A stretch of 64,000 nucleotides of DNA from contig NZ_LMQO01000003.1 in NCBI RefSeq assembly GCF_001425385.1, positions 1 to 64,000 on the forward strand. Reading direction: 5' to 3'. This document shows positions 53,088 to 61,983 of this stretch, one piece after another (position 1 is the first letter of the stretch; each line of letters starts with the position of its first letter). The notes under the pieces were generated by a model, which was not told the DNA's origin, searched no databases, and was given only the letters and a program-made list of their open reading frames with translations. This DNA is from Sphingomonas sp. Leaf407. Its GTDB lineage: Bacteria > Pseudomonadota > Alphaproteobacteria > Sphingomonadales > Sphingomonadaceae. The translations under genes were made by a program, and so were the position numbers.

Positions 53088-54085
53088 AGCGCGGCGATCG
53101 CGCGGGCCAGTGGTGCCACGACCTCGGCCCCCTGATCCCACGCCACCACCAGCCGCGCCTGCCCCTCGCCCCAGTCGTAGAAATCGAACCCTTGCGCGCG
53201 CAGGCCCACCGCCTCGTCTGCGCTGAGCGCCACGAACACCTCGTTGGCCTGCACCGGATGCACCAGCCGCGCGCCCGCGGCTTCCGCCAGCATCGCTGCC
53301 CCGGCATTGGCGGTGCGCGCATTGGTCAGCCACACGTCGTCGTCCAGCATCGCCAGCAACTGCGCTGCGAGGAACCGGCCCTTCGACGCCAGCAACCCGG
53401 CGCGCTTGCGGCGATATTTCGCGACCTTCGCCAGTTCGGGGCGGAAGAACACCAGCGCCTCGGCCGACATGCCGCCGTTCTTGATGAAGCCGAAGCTCAG
53501 CGCATCGACCCCGGCCTTCCACGTTACCTCGGCGGGTGTGCAGCCGAGATGCGCCACCGCATTGGCGAAGCGCGCCCCGTCCATATGCAGCCCCAATCCC
53601 CGCTCACGCGCGACCGCACCGATCGCCGCCACTTCGTTGGACGTATAGACGCATCCCGCCTCGGTCGCCTGGGTGATCGATACGACCTGCGGCTGCACCT
53701 GATGGACATCGTCGCGCACCGTGGACAGGAACGCGGTGATCGCATCCGGGGTCAGCTTGGCATGTTCGCCGTCGAGCAGCATCAGCTTGGCGCCATGGGT
53801 GTAGAATTCGGGCGCGCCGCCCTCGTCATTCTGTATATGGGCCTCGCGGTGGCACACGATGCCGCCATGCGGCGGACACATCGCGGTCAGCGCGAGGCAG
53901 TTCGCGGCGGTGCCCGACGGCACCCACAACACCGCGACCTCGCACCCGAACAGCTCGCCGAACCGCGCGTCGAGCCGCCGGCTCAGCGCATCACCGTCAT
54001 AAGCGGTATCTTGCCCGTTTGCCCCGAGAATCGCCTCCAGCACGGCGGGATGGGCGGGGGCGGCATTGTCCGAAAAGAAACGCAT
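53084..54085 (-). CDS. ltaE: low-specificity L-threonine aldolase
   Basis: 333 residues from ATG at 54085. PLP enzyme splitting threonine or allo-threonine to glycine and acetaldehyde. Signs: MRFFSDNAAPAHPAV at the start, VLWVPSGTAANCLALTAM, CHREAHIQNDEGGAPEF, GLGLHMDGARFANAVAHLG, and the PLP lysine in DALSFGFIKNGGMSAEALVFF. The last is the Pseudomonas-type form rather than the E. coli SKGLGAP form. It is coupled to the EamA gene by GTGA. Confidence 0.92.
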   Translation of the reverse strand: MRFFSDNAAPAHPAVLEAILGANGQDTAYDGDALSRRLDARFGELFGCEVAVLWVPSGTAANCLALTAMCPPHGGIVCHREAHIQNDEGGAPEFYTHGAKLMLLDGEHAKLTPDAITAFLSTVRDDVHQVQPQVVSITQATEAGCVYTSNEVAAIGAVARERGLGLHMDGARFANAVAHLGCTPAEVTWKAGVDALSFGFIKNGGMSAEALVFFRPELAKVAKYRRKRAGLLASKGRFLAAQLLAMLDDDVWLTNARTANAGAAMLAEAAGARLVHPVQANEVFVALSADEAVGLRAQGFDFYDWGEGQARLVVAWDQGAEVVAPLARAIAAL

Positions 54086-54236
54086 GACCAGCGCCTTGGA
54101 ACGCGGGCGGGCGGGGGTCAACCGTTGCCCGAACCCGTCCGTGGGTCCCGGTACGAAGTGGGATGGCTATGGGTCGAGGATGGGTGGCGATGGGTGGCGG
54201 GCGATGGAGAGAGGTGCTGGCCGACAAATCCAAACC

Positions 54237-54342
54237 GTCACCCCGGACTTGTTCCGGGGTCCACGTCGCCGCTTACGGTGAGTCTCGCTCTCCGGCGACA
54301 GCGCCTGCGGATCGGTGGACCCTGGAACAAGTCCGGGGTGAC
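54237..54342. repeat. paired palindromic repeat, family R1
   Basis: GTCACCCCGGACTTGTTCCG... and ...GGAACAAGTCCGGGGTGAC arms with GTCCAC/GTGGAC inner ends, about 50 bp apart; directly followed by an R3 unit. Confidence 0.85.
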
Positions 54343-54365
54343 GAATATGGAGCGTCCCCGTTCTT

Positions 54366-54458
54366 CATTCCCGCGAAGGCGGGAATCCATAGCCGCAACC
54401 GTTGCGGCCCAAGACCCCACGTCAGCGTCTATGGATTCCCGCCTGCGTGGGAAGGACG
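54366..54458. repeat. paired palindromic repeat, family R3
   Basis: CATTCCCGCGAAGGCGGGAA then TCCATAG, and at the other end CTATGGA then TTCCCGCCTGCGTGGGAAGG. Same plan as 24419-24514: two hairpins whose inner edges also pair. Confidence 0.8.
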
Positions 54459-54478
54459 AAAGATACCTCGACGAGCCC

Positions 54479-56740
54479 CTACTGCTCGCCCTCATCCTCC
54501 GGCGCGCGCCGATCGTCCACCGGTGGCGGGCCGTCATTCTCGCGCCGCCGTTCCCCGCGCGGATTGAACCGCACCTGCCCGTCGCGGTCGAGCGACACGT
54601 CGAAGCCCGGTCCCTCCACCGTCACCGGCCCCTCGTCGGGGATGCCCAGCGCTTCCTGTACCGCGTCGATCGCATTGTCGATCGGTTCGGGTTCGGCCAC
54701 CACCGGTTCGGGCGCGCGCAGGTCGAGCGCCTGGCGCATGAAGTCGCGCCAGATGCGTGCGGGCAATCCGCCCCCGGCCAGCCCCGGATTGGGCGTATTG
54801 TCGTCGTTGCCCAGCCACACCCCGGCGACAATCCCGCCGGCATAGCCGATGAACAGCGCGTCGCGGCTGTCCTGCGTCGTCCCGGTCTTGCCGAACGCCT
54901 CTACGGGCAGGTTCGCGGCGCTGCCCGTGCCCTGCCGGATCGATGCCGCCAGCAGCGTCCGCATCCCCTCCAGCTCGTGCTTGCCCAGCGATTTGCGCGA
55001 CGAGCGCAGCTTGTCGAGCCAGCTCGGCTCCTGTTCCTCCACCAGCCCGCGCGGCACGATCGGCGCCTCGCCGGCGGCGATCGCGGCATAGGCGCTAGTG
55101 AGTTCGAGCAGCGACACGGTCGAGGTGCCAAGCGCGATCGACGCCTCGTTGGCGATCGGCGTGGAGATGCCCAGATCGCGCGCGGCGCGGATCACGTTCT
55201 TGACGCCGACCTCCTTGGTCAGCCGGGCGGCGGCGACGTTGCTGGAACGCTGGAACGCGCGGGTCAGGCTGATCGTCCCCTGATAGCGGCCGTCGCTGTT
55301 TTTCGGACTCCACTCGCCGATCGTCACCGGTTCGTCGAGCACGTCGCTGTCGGGATCGAGGCCCGATCGCAGCGCGGCGAGATAGACGAACAGCTTGAAG
55401 GTCGACCCCGGCTGCCGCCGCGCCTGCACCGCGCGGTTGAAGGGGCTGGCGCGGTAATCCTTGCCGCCGACCATCGCGATCACCCGCCCGTCGGGTCGCA
55501 TCGCGACGATCGCGACCTGCGTCTGTTTCAGCCCGGCGTTGCGCACCGCGCGCTCGGCGGCGCGCTGCATCTTCACTTCCAGCGTGGTCGTGACCTTGCG
55601 ATCCGCGCCGATCCCGCCGGCGCGGTCGCGCGCCTGCGGCAAGACCCAGTCGGCGAAATAGGTGCCCGACGGCAACGTCCGGGTGCCGCCGACGCGCAGC
55701 ACGGCCGGCTGGACGCGGTCGGCCTCGGCCGGCGTCAGATAGCCCGCCGCCTCCATCGCGCCGACGACGACCTTCTGCCGCGCGCGCGCGCCCTTCAGAT
55801 TGTCGGTCGGGGCAAGGCGCGAGGGGGCCTTGACCAGTCCCGCCAGCATCGCCGCCTGTCCGACGGTCAGGTCCTTGGGCGCGCGGCTGAAATAATGGCG
55901 CGCGGCGGCATCAAGGCCGTACGCATTGTCGCCGAAATAGGCATTGGACAGATAGCGCGACAGGATTTCATCCTTGGTCAGCCACGCTTCCAGCCAGAAG
56001 GCGATCATCACCTCGCGCAGCTTGCGCGCCGCCGTCCGGTCCGAATCGAGGAACGCATTCTTGGCGAGCTGCTGGGTGATCGTGCTCGCCCCCTGCCGCA
56101 CGCCGCCCGCCGCGGTATTGGTCCACAGCGCGCGGGCGATGCCGCGCGGGTCGACCCCCCAATGGGTGCGGAACCGTCGGTCCTCGATCGCCATGAACGC
56201 TTCCGTCACGTGCGCGGGGAGCTTGGCGGCGTCGACCGGCTTGCCGATGTTCGCGCCGCGCTCGGCGATCGGTTTTCCTTCGGCCGACAGCAAGGTGATC
56301 GACGGCGGGGCAGGCGGTTCGAGCGACTTGGACAGCGGCGCGGTCAGCGCCAGCCACGCGATCGCGATGACCAGCAGGACGATGAGCACGCCCAACCCCC
56401 GCATCGCCCAGCGCAGATACCAGCGCAGCGGCCGCTTGCGCCGGGGCGGCTCCGCGCCGCCGCCATCGCCTTGACCACCGCCGCCACCAGCACCGGGAAA
56501 CGACCGGTCGAATGCCGCCAGCGCGCCATCGAACGAATCGATCCGCTGCCGCCGTGTCCCCGGATCGTCGCGCAGCGTGCGCGGCGGTTCGGCCGGCGCG
56601 CCGTCCAGCGTCCGCCTGCGCGCCAGCGCCTCGCCCGACAAGGGGCGGGATAGCCGCCCGATGTCGCCCGGCGCGATCCTCGGGTCGGGCGACTCCCCGG
56701 ACGGAGCGTGGTCGGGACGGGAAACGCGGCGCCGGAACAT
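54479..56740 (-). CDS. class A penicillin-binding protein (PBP1A/1B-like transglycosylase-transpeptidase)
   Basis: 753 residues from ATG at 56740. A long cytoplasmic N-terminus of about 110 residues, rich in Arg, Pro and Gly, precedes one transmembrane helix (GLGVLIVLLVIAIAWLALTA). The GT51 domain has FMAIEDRRFRTHWGVDPRG and GASTITQQLAKNAFL. The transpeptidase domain has RQPGSTFKLFVYLAAL (catalytic Ser and Lys), QRSSNVAAARL and EAFGKTGTTQDSRDA. An acidic, Pro-rich tail follows. It builds and cross-links peptidoglycan. The long disordered N-terminus is larger than in E. coli PBP1A. Divergent from the SnoaL-like gene. Confidence 0.95.
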   Translation of the reverse strand: MFRRRVSRPDHAPSGESPDPRIAPGDIGRLSRPLSGEALARRRTLDGAPAEPPRTLRDDPGTRRQRIDSFDGALAAFDRSFPGAGGGGGQGDGGGAEPPRRKRPLRWYLRWAMRGLGVLIVLLVIAIAWLALTAPLSKSLEPPAPPSITLLSAEGKPIAERGANIGKPVDAAKLPAHVTEAFMAIEDRRFRTHWGVDPRGIARALWTNTAAGGVRQGASTITQQLAKNAFLDSDRTAARKLREVMIAFWLEAWLTKDEILSRYLSNAYFGDNAYGLDAAARHYFSRAPKDLTVGQAAMLAGLVKAPSRLAPTDNLKGARARQKVVVGAMEAAGYLTPAEADRVQPAVLRVGGTRTLPSGTYFADWVLPQARDRAGGIGADRKVTTTLEVKMQRAAERAVRNAGLKQTQVAIVAMRPDGRVIAMVGGKDYRASPFNRAVQARRQPGSTFKLFVYLAALRSGLDPDSDVLDEPVTIGEWSPKNSDGRYQGTISLTRAFQRSSNVAAARLTKEVGVKNVIRAARDLGISTPIANEASIALGTSTVSLLELTSAYAAIAAGEAPIVPRGLVEEQEPSWLDKLRSSRKSLGKHELEGMRTLLAASIRQGTGSAANLPVEAFGKTGTTQDSRDALFIGYAGGIVAGVWLGNDDNTPNPGLAGGGLPARIWRDFMRQALDLRAPEPVVAEPEPIDNAIDAVQEALGIPDEGPVTVEGPGFDVSLDRDGQVRFNPRGERRRENDGPPPVDDRRAPEDEGEQ

Positions 56741-56876
56741 CACACTGTCCTATTGGGATAGGACAGCGCGCGCAAGCGGCGTTGCGGCGGGCCGAACCGT
56801 CCGCCGCGCACCCTTGCCGGAACCGCCGGGTGCTGCCGCGCGCTGGACCCTCCACAATCACTGGAGACAAGCGACC

Positions 56877-57239
56877 ATGGACGACGATCGCATCTGGAGC
56901 TTCGAGGAAAGCCTGTGGACTGCTGATGCGGCGCACTATGAGGAGTCGGTCGACGACGAATGCCTCATGGTGCTGCCGACCCCGCCGTTCGTCTTCACCG
57001 GCCGGCAGGCGATCGACGCAGTGAAGGACACCCCGCGCTGGGATCAGGTATCGCTGACCGACCGCCAGGTCGCCCGCCCGCAGGAAGGGCTGATCGTCGT
57101 CGCCTACAAGGCAGAAGCGCAAAAGGGCGGCGAGGCGTATCTGGCCTATTGCACCTCGACCTACCGCTGGATCGAGCACGGCGTCTGGACCGTCGTCCAG
57201 CACCAGCAGACCCCGCCGCTGACCTCGAAGGGCGAATAA
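56877..57239 (+). CDS. small SnoaL/DUF4440-like protein
   Basis: 120 residues from ATG at 56877 (CTGGAGAC upstream). No signal peptide. NTF2-like pattern: an N-terminal helix (IWSFEESLWTADAAHYEESV), CLMVLPTPPFVFTGRQAIDAV, then strands ending in TSTYRWIEHGVWTVVQHQQTP. Cytosolic and of unknown substrate; the fold holds both enzymes and ligand-binding proteins. A single R2 hairpin (57259-57285) follows its stop. Confidence 0.75.
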   Translation: MDDDRIWSFEESLWTADAAHYEESVDDECLMVLPTPPFVFTGRQAIDAVKDTPRWDQVSLTDRQVARPQEGLIVVAYKAEAQKGGEAYLAYCTSTYRWIEHGVWTVVQHQQTPPLTSKGE

Positions 57240-57258
57240 GCGCTACGCCGAACCAGAC

Positions 57259-57285
57259 GTCATTCCAGCGAAGGCTGGGATGACG
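57259..57285. repeat. single hairpin of family R2
   Basis: GTCATTCCAGCGAAGGCTGG then GATGACG; between the convergent SnoaL-like and HNH genes, suitable as a bidirectional terminator. Confidence 0.75.
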
Positions 57286-57318
57286 CCGGGTGGCAGCGGC
57301 ACGATCCAGCCGTCCCGC

Positions 57319-57885
57319 TCACGCCTCCAACTCGACGTCCCAGTACAGCCAGTCGTGCCACGTCTCGTGCAGATGGCCCGGCGGGAACCGCCGCCCCTGT
57401 TCCTGCAACTGCCAGCTCGTCGGGCGGATCGGCGCGACGTACAGCGGCATCGCCGCCTGCTTGGGCGTGCGGCCTCCTTTGCGCAAATTGCACGGCGCGC
57501 AGGCGGTGGCGACATTCTCCCAGGTCGTGCGGCCCCCTTGCGCGCGCGGGATGACGTGATCGAACGTCAGGTCGTGCGCCGCCCCGCAATATTGGCAACT
57601 GAACCGGTCGCGCAGGAACAGGTTGAACCGGGTGAACGCCGGAAATGCCGATGGCCGGACATATTGCTTGAGCGCGATCACCGACGGCAGCTTGATGCTG
57701 GCGGACGCGCTGCGCACTTCGCGCTCATATTCCGCCACGATGTCGACGCGGTCGAGGAACACCGCCTTTACCGCCGTCTGCCACGGCCAGACGCTCAACG
57801 GGTAATAGCTCAATGGCGTATAGTCCGCGTTGAGCACCAGCGCGGGACAGCCATCGGGATGGCGGAGGCGATCGGGATGGTACAT
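57319..57885 (-). CDS. HNH endonuclease family protein
   Basis: 188 residues from ATG at 57885. The N-terminal half starts CPALVLNADYTPLSYYPLSV, common to a conserved alphaproteobacterial HNH family. The HNH core has a zinc knuckle (FSCQYCGA and ACAPCNLRKG) and the catalytic DLTFDHVIPRAQGG. The C-terminus is basic then aromatic (HETWHDWLYWDVELEA). Chromosomal, not linked to a phage or restriction system here, so probably a housekeeping nuclease of unknown target. Confidence 0.88.
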   Translation of the reverse strand: MYHPDRLRHPDGCPALVLNADYTPLSYYPLSVWPWQTAVKAVFLDRVDIVAEYEREVRSASASIKLPSVIALKQYVRPSAFPAFTRFNLFLRDRFSCQYCGAAHDLTFDHVIPRAQGGRTTWENVATACAPCNLRKGGRTPKQAAMPLYVAPIRPTSWQLQEQGRRFPPGHLHETWHDWLYWDVELEA

Positions 57886-57962
57886 GAAGTCCCCCTCGCG
57901 TAAAGGTCGCAGCCGATATGATCGGCATCGATTACGCTGGCATGACAGCACGGCGCGACCCC

Positions 57963-58835
57963 ATGAGTCAAACCGGTGCCGTCGTCACCCGCTTCGCCCC
58001 CAGCCCCACCGGGCCGCTCCACCTCGGCCACGCGCTCGCCGCGATCGAATCGCATGATCGCGCGCGGACGTCGGGCGACCGTTTCCTGCTGCGGATCGAG
58101 GATATTGATGCCGGCCGCAGCCGCCCCGAGCATGTCGCCGGCATCGTTGCCGACCTCGACTGGCTCGGGCTGGCATGGGACGGCGAGGTAGTGTTCCAGT
58201 CGCAGCGGATGGCGCACTATGCCGCCGCCCTCGACCGGTTGCGCGCGCAGGGCCTACTCTACCCGTGTTTCTGCACCCGCTCCGACATCGCCCGCGAGGT
58301 CGCCGACAGTGCGTCGGCCCCGCACGGCGCGGACGGGGTGCGCTATCCTGGCACCTGCCGCGCGCTGCCCCGCGACCCCGCGCTGCTCGCCCGCCCGCAC
58401 GCATGGCGGATCGACATGGCGCGCGCGGTCGCGCTCGCGGGTCTGCTCACATGGACCGACGAGATCGCCGGCACGATCGCCGCCGATCCGCTCCCCTCGG
58501 GCGACGTTGTCCTCGCGCGCAAGGACGCTGGCACCAGCTATCACCTCGCCGTCACCGTGGACGATGCCGCGCAAGAGATCACCCACGTCGTGCGGGGGGT
58601 TGATCTGTTCCACGCTACCCACATCCACCGGCTGTTGCAGGCGCTGCTCGACCTGCCGGTCCCGACATGGCGCCACCACCGGCTGCTGACCGGCCCCGAT
58701 GGCCAGCGCCTTGCCAAGCGCAGCGGCGCGTCCGCGCTGGCGCTGCTGCGCGCGGGCGGCGTCGACGGACCGGCACTGGCCGACGATCTGCGTGCTGGCC
58801 GGCTACCGCTTGGCATCGGCACCACAAGTCCCTAG
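57963..58835 (+). CDS. gluQ: glutamyl-Q tRNA(Asp) synthetase
   Basis: 290 residues from ATG at 57963; an earlier ATG at 57942 is possible. Activates glutamate and attaches it to queuosine in tRNA(Asp). It is a short GluRS-like catalytic core without the anticodon-binding domain: TRFAPSPTGPLHLGHALAAI (HIGH motif as HLGH), FLLRIEDIDAGRSRPEH, a zinc-like LYPCFCTRSDI, and the KMSKS-like LAKRSGA. The early stop after this motif separates it from true GltX. First of a plus-strand run with the HIG1-type gene and pduO. Confidence 0.93.
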   Translation: MSQTGAVVTRFAPSPTGPLHLGHALAAIESHDRARTSGDRFLLRIEDIDAGRSRPEHVAGIVADLDWLGLAWDGEVVFQSQRMAHYAAALDRLRAQGLLYPCFCTRSDIAREVADSASAPHGADGVRYPGTCRALPRDPALLARPHAWRIDMARAVALAGLLTWTDEIAGTIAADPLPSGDVVLARKDAGTSYHLAVTVDDAAQEITHVVRGVDLFHATHIHRLLQALLDLPVPTWRHHRLLTGPDGQRLAKRSGASALALLRAGGVDGPALADDLRAGRLPLGIGTTSP

Positions 58836-58845
58836 CTTCAGGCCC

Positions 58846-59073
58846 ATGAACACCTTCCTCGTCCTGTTGCTGATCGCGGCGATGATCGCTGTCGTCGTCG
58901 CGCTCGTGCGCGGCATCGTGTCGTTTCTGGCGCAGGGCAGCGCCGAGGTGCGCGGTGAGGGGCCGAGCGAACACGCCATCAAATCGAACAAGATGATGCA
59001 GGCCCGCGTGCTGTTTCAGGCGATCGCGATCCTGATCGTCGTCGTGCTGCTGTTCGTCGCCGGCCGCACCTGA
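58846..59073 (+). CDS. small twin-transmembrane protein (HIG1-domain type)
   Basis: 75 residues from ATG at 58846. Two helices (LVLLLIAAMIAVVVALVRGI and VLFQAIAILIVVVLLFVAG) flank a charged loop with SNKMMQARVLFQ, the HIG_1_N motif. Related mitochondrial proteins (Rcf1) bind respiratory supercomplexes. In alphaproteobacteria they are small inner-membrane proteins of unclear role, possibly linked to the oxidase. Its stop overlaps the next start (TGATG). Confidence 0.85.
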   Translation: MNTFLVLLLIAAMIAVVVALVRGIVSFLAQGSAEVRGEGPSEHAIKSNKMMQARVLFQAIAILIVVVLLFVAGRT

Positions 59074-59639
59074 TGGTCAAGCTCAACCGGATCTACACCC
59101 GCACCGGCGATGCGGGGACGACCGGCCTTGTCGACGGATCGCGCGTGGCGAAGGATGCCGCCGTGGTGCAAGCGATGGGCGATGTCGACGAGGCCAATTC
59201 GGCGCTTGGCCTTGCCATTGTCGCATTGGGCGACGATCCCGCCATGGCGACGCTGCTGACGATCCAGAACGACCTGTTCGACGTGGGAGCGGACCTTGCC
59301 ACCCCCGCCGGCATCGACGGTGCGCTGCGCATCGTCCCCGGTCAGGTGACGGCCGTCGAGGCGGCGATCGACCGGGTCAACGCTGACCTCACGCCGCTCA
59401 CCTCGTTCATCTTGCCCGGCGGGACGGGTGCCGCCGCCGCGCTGCACCTCGCCCGCGCCATCGTTCGCCGCGCCGAACGCTCGGCGGTCGCCGCCGATCA
59501 TATCGCGCGGCTCAATCCAGATTTATTGGCCTATCTCAATCGCTTGTCTGATTTTCTGTTCGTACTGGCCAGAAAGCTGAACAAAAACGGGACATCGGAC
59601 GTTTTATGGGTGCCTGGGGGGGAGCGCCCCCGGCCATAG
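59073..59639 (+). CDS. cob(I)alamin adenosyltransferase, PduO type
   Basis: 188 residues. Makes adenosylcobalamin from cob(I)alamin and ATP. Family signs: the ATP site IYTRTGDAGTTGLVDG (residues 7-22), GDVDEANSALGLA, and the C-terminal RRAERSAVAAD and LNRLSDFLFVLARKLN. Full length. It is translationally coupled to the HIG1-type gene and 18 bp before egtB. Target enzymes could include methylmalonyl-CoA mutase elsewhere in the genome. Confidence 0.95.
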   Translation: MVKLNRIYTRTGDAGTTGLVDGSRVAKDAAVVQAMGDVDEANSALGLAIVALGDDPAMATLLTIQNDLFDVGADLATPAGIDGALRIVPGQVTAVEAAIDRVNADLTPLTSFILPGGTGAAAALHLARAIVRRAERSAVAADHIARLNPDLLAYLNRLSDFLFVLARKLNKNGTSDVLWVPGGERPRP

Positions 59640-59657
59640 CAGCGGGAGCAGGCCGGA

Positions 59658-60920
59658 ATGCAGTCGATACCGGCCTCCGCCACTGCGCCATGTCTCTGGC
59701 TCGCCGATCGCTTCCGCGCCGTCCGCGCGCTTACCGACTCGCTCGCCGCGCCGCTGTCCGATGCCGATGCCAGCGTGCAGTCGATGGACGATGCTTCGCC
59801 GGTAAAATGGCATCTGGCGCACACCACCTGGTTCTTCGAAACCTTCGTCCTGCGCGACCTTGTACCCGGTTATGCGCTCCACGACGACCGGTTCCCGTTC
59901 CTGTTCAACAGCTATTACGAGGCGGAGGGGCGTCGCCACGCCCGCGCCCGGCGCGGCATGATTACCCGCCCGTCGCTGGACGAAGTGCGCGGCTACCGTG
60001 CCGCCGTCGACGCCGCACTGATCGCTGCCTTGCCCGATCTGCCGCCAGCCGCGCTCGAACTGGTGGCCCTGGGATGTCATCACGAGGAACAGCATCAGGA
60101 ATTGTTGCTGACCGACATCCTGCATCATTTTAGCGAAAACCCGCTCGAACCGGCGATGTTCGCCCCCGAACCCAAGCGCCCGGTCGCCGTGCCGCCGCCG
60201 ATCGGCTGGATCGAACACCCCGGCGGCATCGTGCAGGCCGGGCATTGCGGCAAAGGCTTCGCGTTCGATTGCGAAGGCCCGCGCCATGATACGCTGCTCC
60301 ACCCCCATGCCATTGCCGATCGCACCGTCACCAACGGCGAATGGGCCGAGTTCATCGCCGATGGCGGGTACACGACCCCGAAGCTGTGGCTCGCCGACGG
60401 CTGGGCGTGGGTGCAGGCCAACCGCATCGACGCCCCGCTGTACTGGGAGCGGCGCGGCGACGTCTGGACCCGCTTCGGACTCGACGGGCGCCGCGCGATC
60501 GATCCCGCCGCGCCCGTCACCCATGTCAGCTTCTTCGAGGCCGACGCCTATGCGAGTTGGGCCGGCGCGCGCCTGCCGACGGAATTCGAATGGGAGGCGC
60601 ATGCCGCGTCCCACGATCCGGCGGGCGGCAACCAGCTCGACGCCGCCGGCCCGGTCGAACCGCGCCCCGCCGCGCACGGCCCCGCCTTTTTCGGCGACGT
60701 GTGGCAATGGACGGGCAGCGCGTACCGCCCCTATCCCCGCTTCCGCGCGGTCGAAGGCGCGGTCGGCGAGTATAACGGCAAGTTCATGAGCGGCCAGTTC
60801 GTGCTGCGCGGATCGTCGTGCGCCACCCCGCGCGGCCATGCCCGCACCTGTTACCGCAATTTCTTCTATCCCCACCAGCGCTGGCAATTCACCGGCGTCC
60901 GGCTCGCCAAGGATCTGTGA
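59658..60920 (+). CDS. egtB: ergothioneine biosynthesis sulfoxide synthase EgtB
   Basis: 420 residues from ATG at 59658 (GGGAGCAGG upstream). Non-heme iron enzyme forming the C-S bond between hercynine and a thiol. The N-terminal DinB-like domain carries the iron ligands in VKWHLAHTTWFFE (about residue 53) and GCHHEEQHQELLL (about 137). The C-terminal FGE-sulfatase domain has THVSFFEADAYASWAGARLP, EFEWEAHA, GDVWQWTGSAY and RGSSCATPRGH. As no EgtA or EgtC gene is nearby, it may use cysteine directly, as proposed for some proteobacterial forms. Overlaps egtD. Confidence 0.95.
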   Translation: MQSIPASATAPCLWLADRFRAVRALTDSLAAPLSDADASVQSMDDASPVKWHLAHTTWFFETFVLRDLVPGYALHDDRFPFLFNSYYEAEGRRHARARRGMITRPSLDEVRGYRAAVDAALIAALPDLPPAALELVALGCHHEEQHQELLLTDILHHFSENPLEPAMFAPEPKRPVAVPPPIGWIEHPGGIVQAGHCGKGFAFDCEGPRHDTLLHPHAIADRTVTNGEWAEFIADGGYTTPKLWLADGWAWVQANRIDAPLYWERRGDVWTRFGLDGRRAIDPAAPVTHVSFFEADAYASWAGARLPTEFEWEAHAASHDPAGGNQLDAAGPVEPRPAAHGPAFFGDVWQWTGSAYRPYPRFRAVEGAVGEYNGKFMSGQFVLRGSSCATPRGHARTCYRNFFYPHQRWQFTGVRLAKDL

Positions 60921-61894
60921 TGCTGCTGACCGACGAAGCGCCGATGGCGACCCGCGCCGACCCCGCGTTCCGCGCCGACGTGCTCGCCGGGCTGCGCTTG
61001 CCGCAAAAGGCGATTCCGGCGCGCTGGTTCTATGACCGGCGCGGCTCCGAACTGTTCGAGGAGATCACCGCGCTCCCCGAATATTATCCGACGCGCGCTG
61101 AAACCGCGATCCTTCACACCATCTGCCCCGAACTGGTCGGTGCGGTGGGGGATGGGGTTGCGGTGGTTGAATTCGGCTCGGGATCGTCGGTCAAGACGCC
61201 GATCGTGCTCAACTGCATCGAACCGGCGGCGTATGTCCCGATCGATATTTCGGGCGACTTCCTGCGCAGCTCGTCGGCCGCGCTGGCGAAGCAATTCCCC
61301 GGCCTGCCGGTGCTGCCGGTCGAGGCCGATTTCATGAAGCCGGTGCCGCTGCCGGCGGAAGTCGCCGACATGCCCAAGCTCGGCTTCTTCCCCGGATCGA
61401 CCATCGGCAACATGGAGCCGCAGGCCGCGACCACGTTGCTCGCCGCGATGCGCGACTGGCTGGGCGAGGGGGCGTTGCTGCTGATCGGCATCGACCGGAT
61501 CAAGGATGCGGCCATCCTCACCGCCGCCTATGACGATGCCGCCGGCGTCACCGCCGCGTTCAATCTGAACCTGCTCGAACGGATCAACCGCGAGTTGAAC
61601 GGGACGGTGCCGATCGACGCCTTCGTCCACGAAGCGCGCTGGAACGACGATGCCGCGCGCATTGAAATGCACCTGAAGGCGGTGCGCGACATCCGCTTCA
61701 CCATCGACGGCCACGACCTGTCGATGACGGCGGGCGAGACGATCCACACCGAAAACAGCCATAAATACAGCGACCGCGACGCCCGCCTGTTGCTGCGTGC
61801 CGGCGGCTGGACTCCCCGCCAGCAATGGTGCGGCACTGACGGTGCTTTCTGCGTAATTCTTGCCGAAGCCCGCCCCTTGCCCATCGCGCCCTGA
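60920..61894 (+). CDS. egtD: L-histidine N-alpha-methyltransferase EgtD
   Basis: 324 residues from the ATG at 60920 (TGATG overlap with egtB). Trimethylates histidine to hercynine, the first step to ergothioneine. Motifs: KAIPARWFYDRRGSELFEEI and TALPEYYPTRAE near the start, the SAM site VVEFGSGSSVKTP, YVPIDISGDFL, GFFPGSTIGNM, and the end TENSHKYS with the histidine-binding residues. With egtB it makes a two-gene ergothioneine operon; the last C-S lyase step is not encoded here. A single R3 arm follows (61909-61937). Confidence 0.96.
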   Translation: MLLTDEAPMATRADPAFRADVLAGLRLPQKAIPARWFYDRRGSELFEEITALPEYYPTRAETAILHTICPELVGAVGDGVAVVEFGSGSSVKTPIVLNCIEPAAYVPIDISGDFLRSSSAALAKQFPGLPVLPVEADFMKPVPLPAEVADMPKLGFFPGSTIGNMEPQAATTLLAAMRDWLGEGALLLIGIDRIKDAAILTAAYDDAAGVTAAFNLNLLERINRELNGTVPIDAFVHEARWNDDAARIEMHLKAVRDIRFTIDGHDLSMTAGETIHTENSHKYSDRDARLLLRAGGWTPRQQWCGTDGAFCVILAEARPLPIAP

Positions 61895-61908
61895 CGCAAG
61901 GGAGGCAT

Positions 61909-61937
61909 CGTCATCCCGGCTAACGCCGGAATCCACT
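61909..61937. repeat. single arm of family R3
   Basis: CGTCATCCCGGCTAACGCCG then GAATCCAC; a lone hairpin between convergent egtD and the DUF1176 gene. Confidence 0.7.
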
Positions 61938-61983
61938 GTGCCACAACCGCAAAACCGTTACCGGACCCACAAAAGCGCAACCT

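Larger units (their letters stand above)
54086..54478. other. intergenic region filled with repeats
   Basis: No gene. Contains a 10-bp tandem duplication (GATGGGTGGC at 54179-54188 and 54189-54198), a paired R1 unit (54237-54342) and a paired R3 unit (54366-54458). It separates the aldolase start from the end of the penicillin-binding protein gene on the same strand. Confidence 0.8.

Noticed and set aside
53036..56653. A 1205-codon plus-strand open frame
   Set aside because: It is antisense to the aldolase, the repeat region and the penicillin-binding protein gene, is Arg/His/Gly-rich, and lacks any domain. Long antisense frames are usual in high-G+C DNA.
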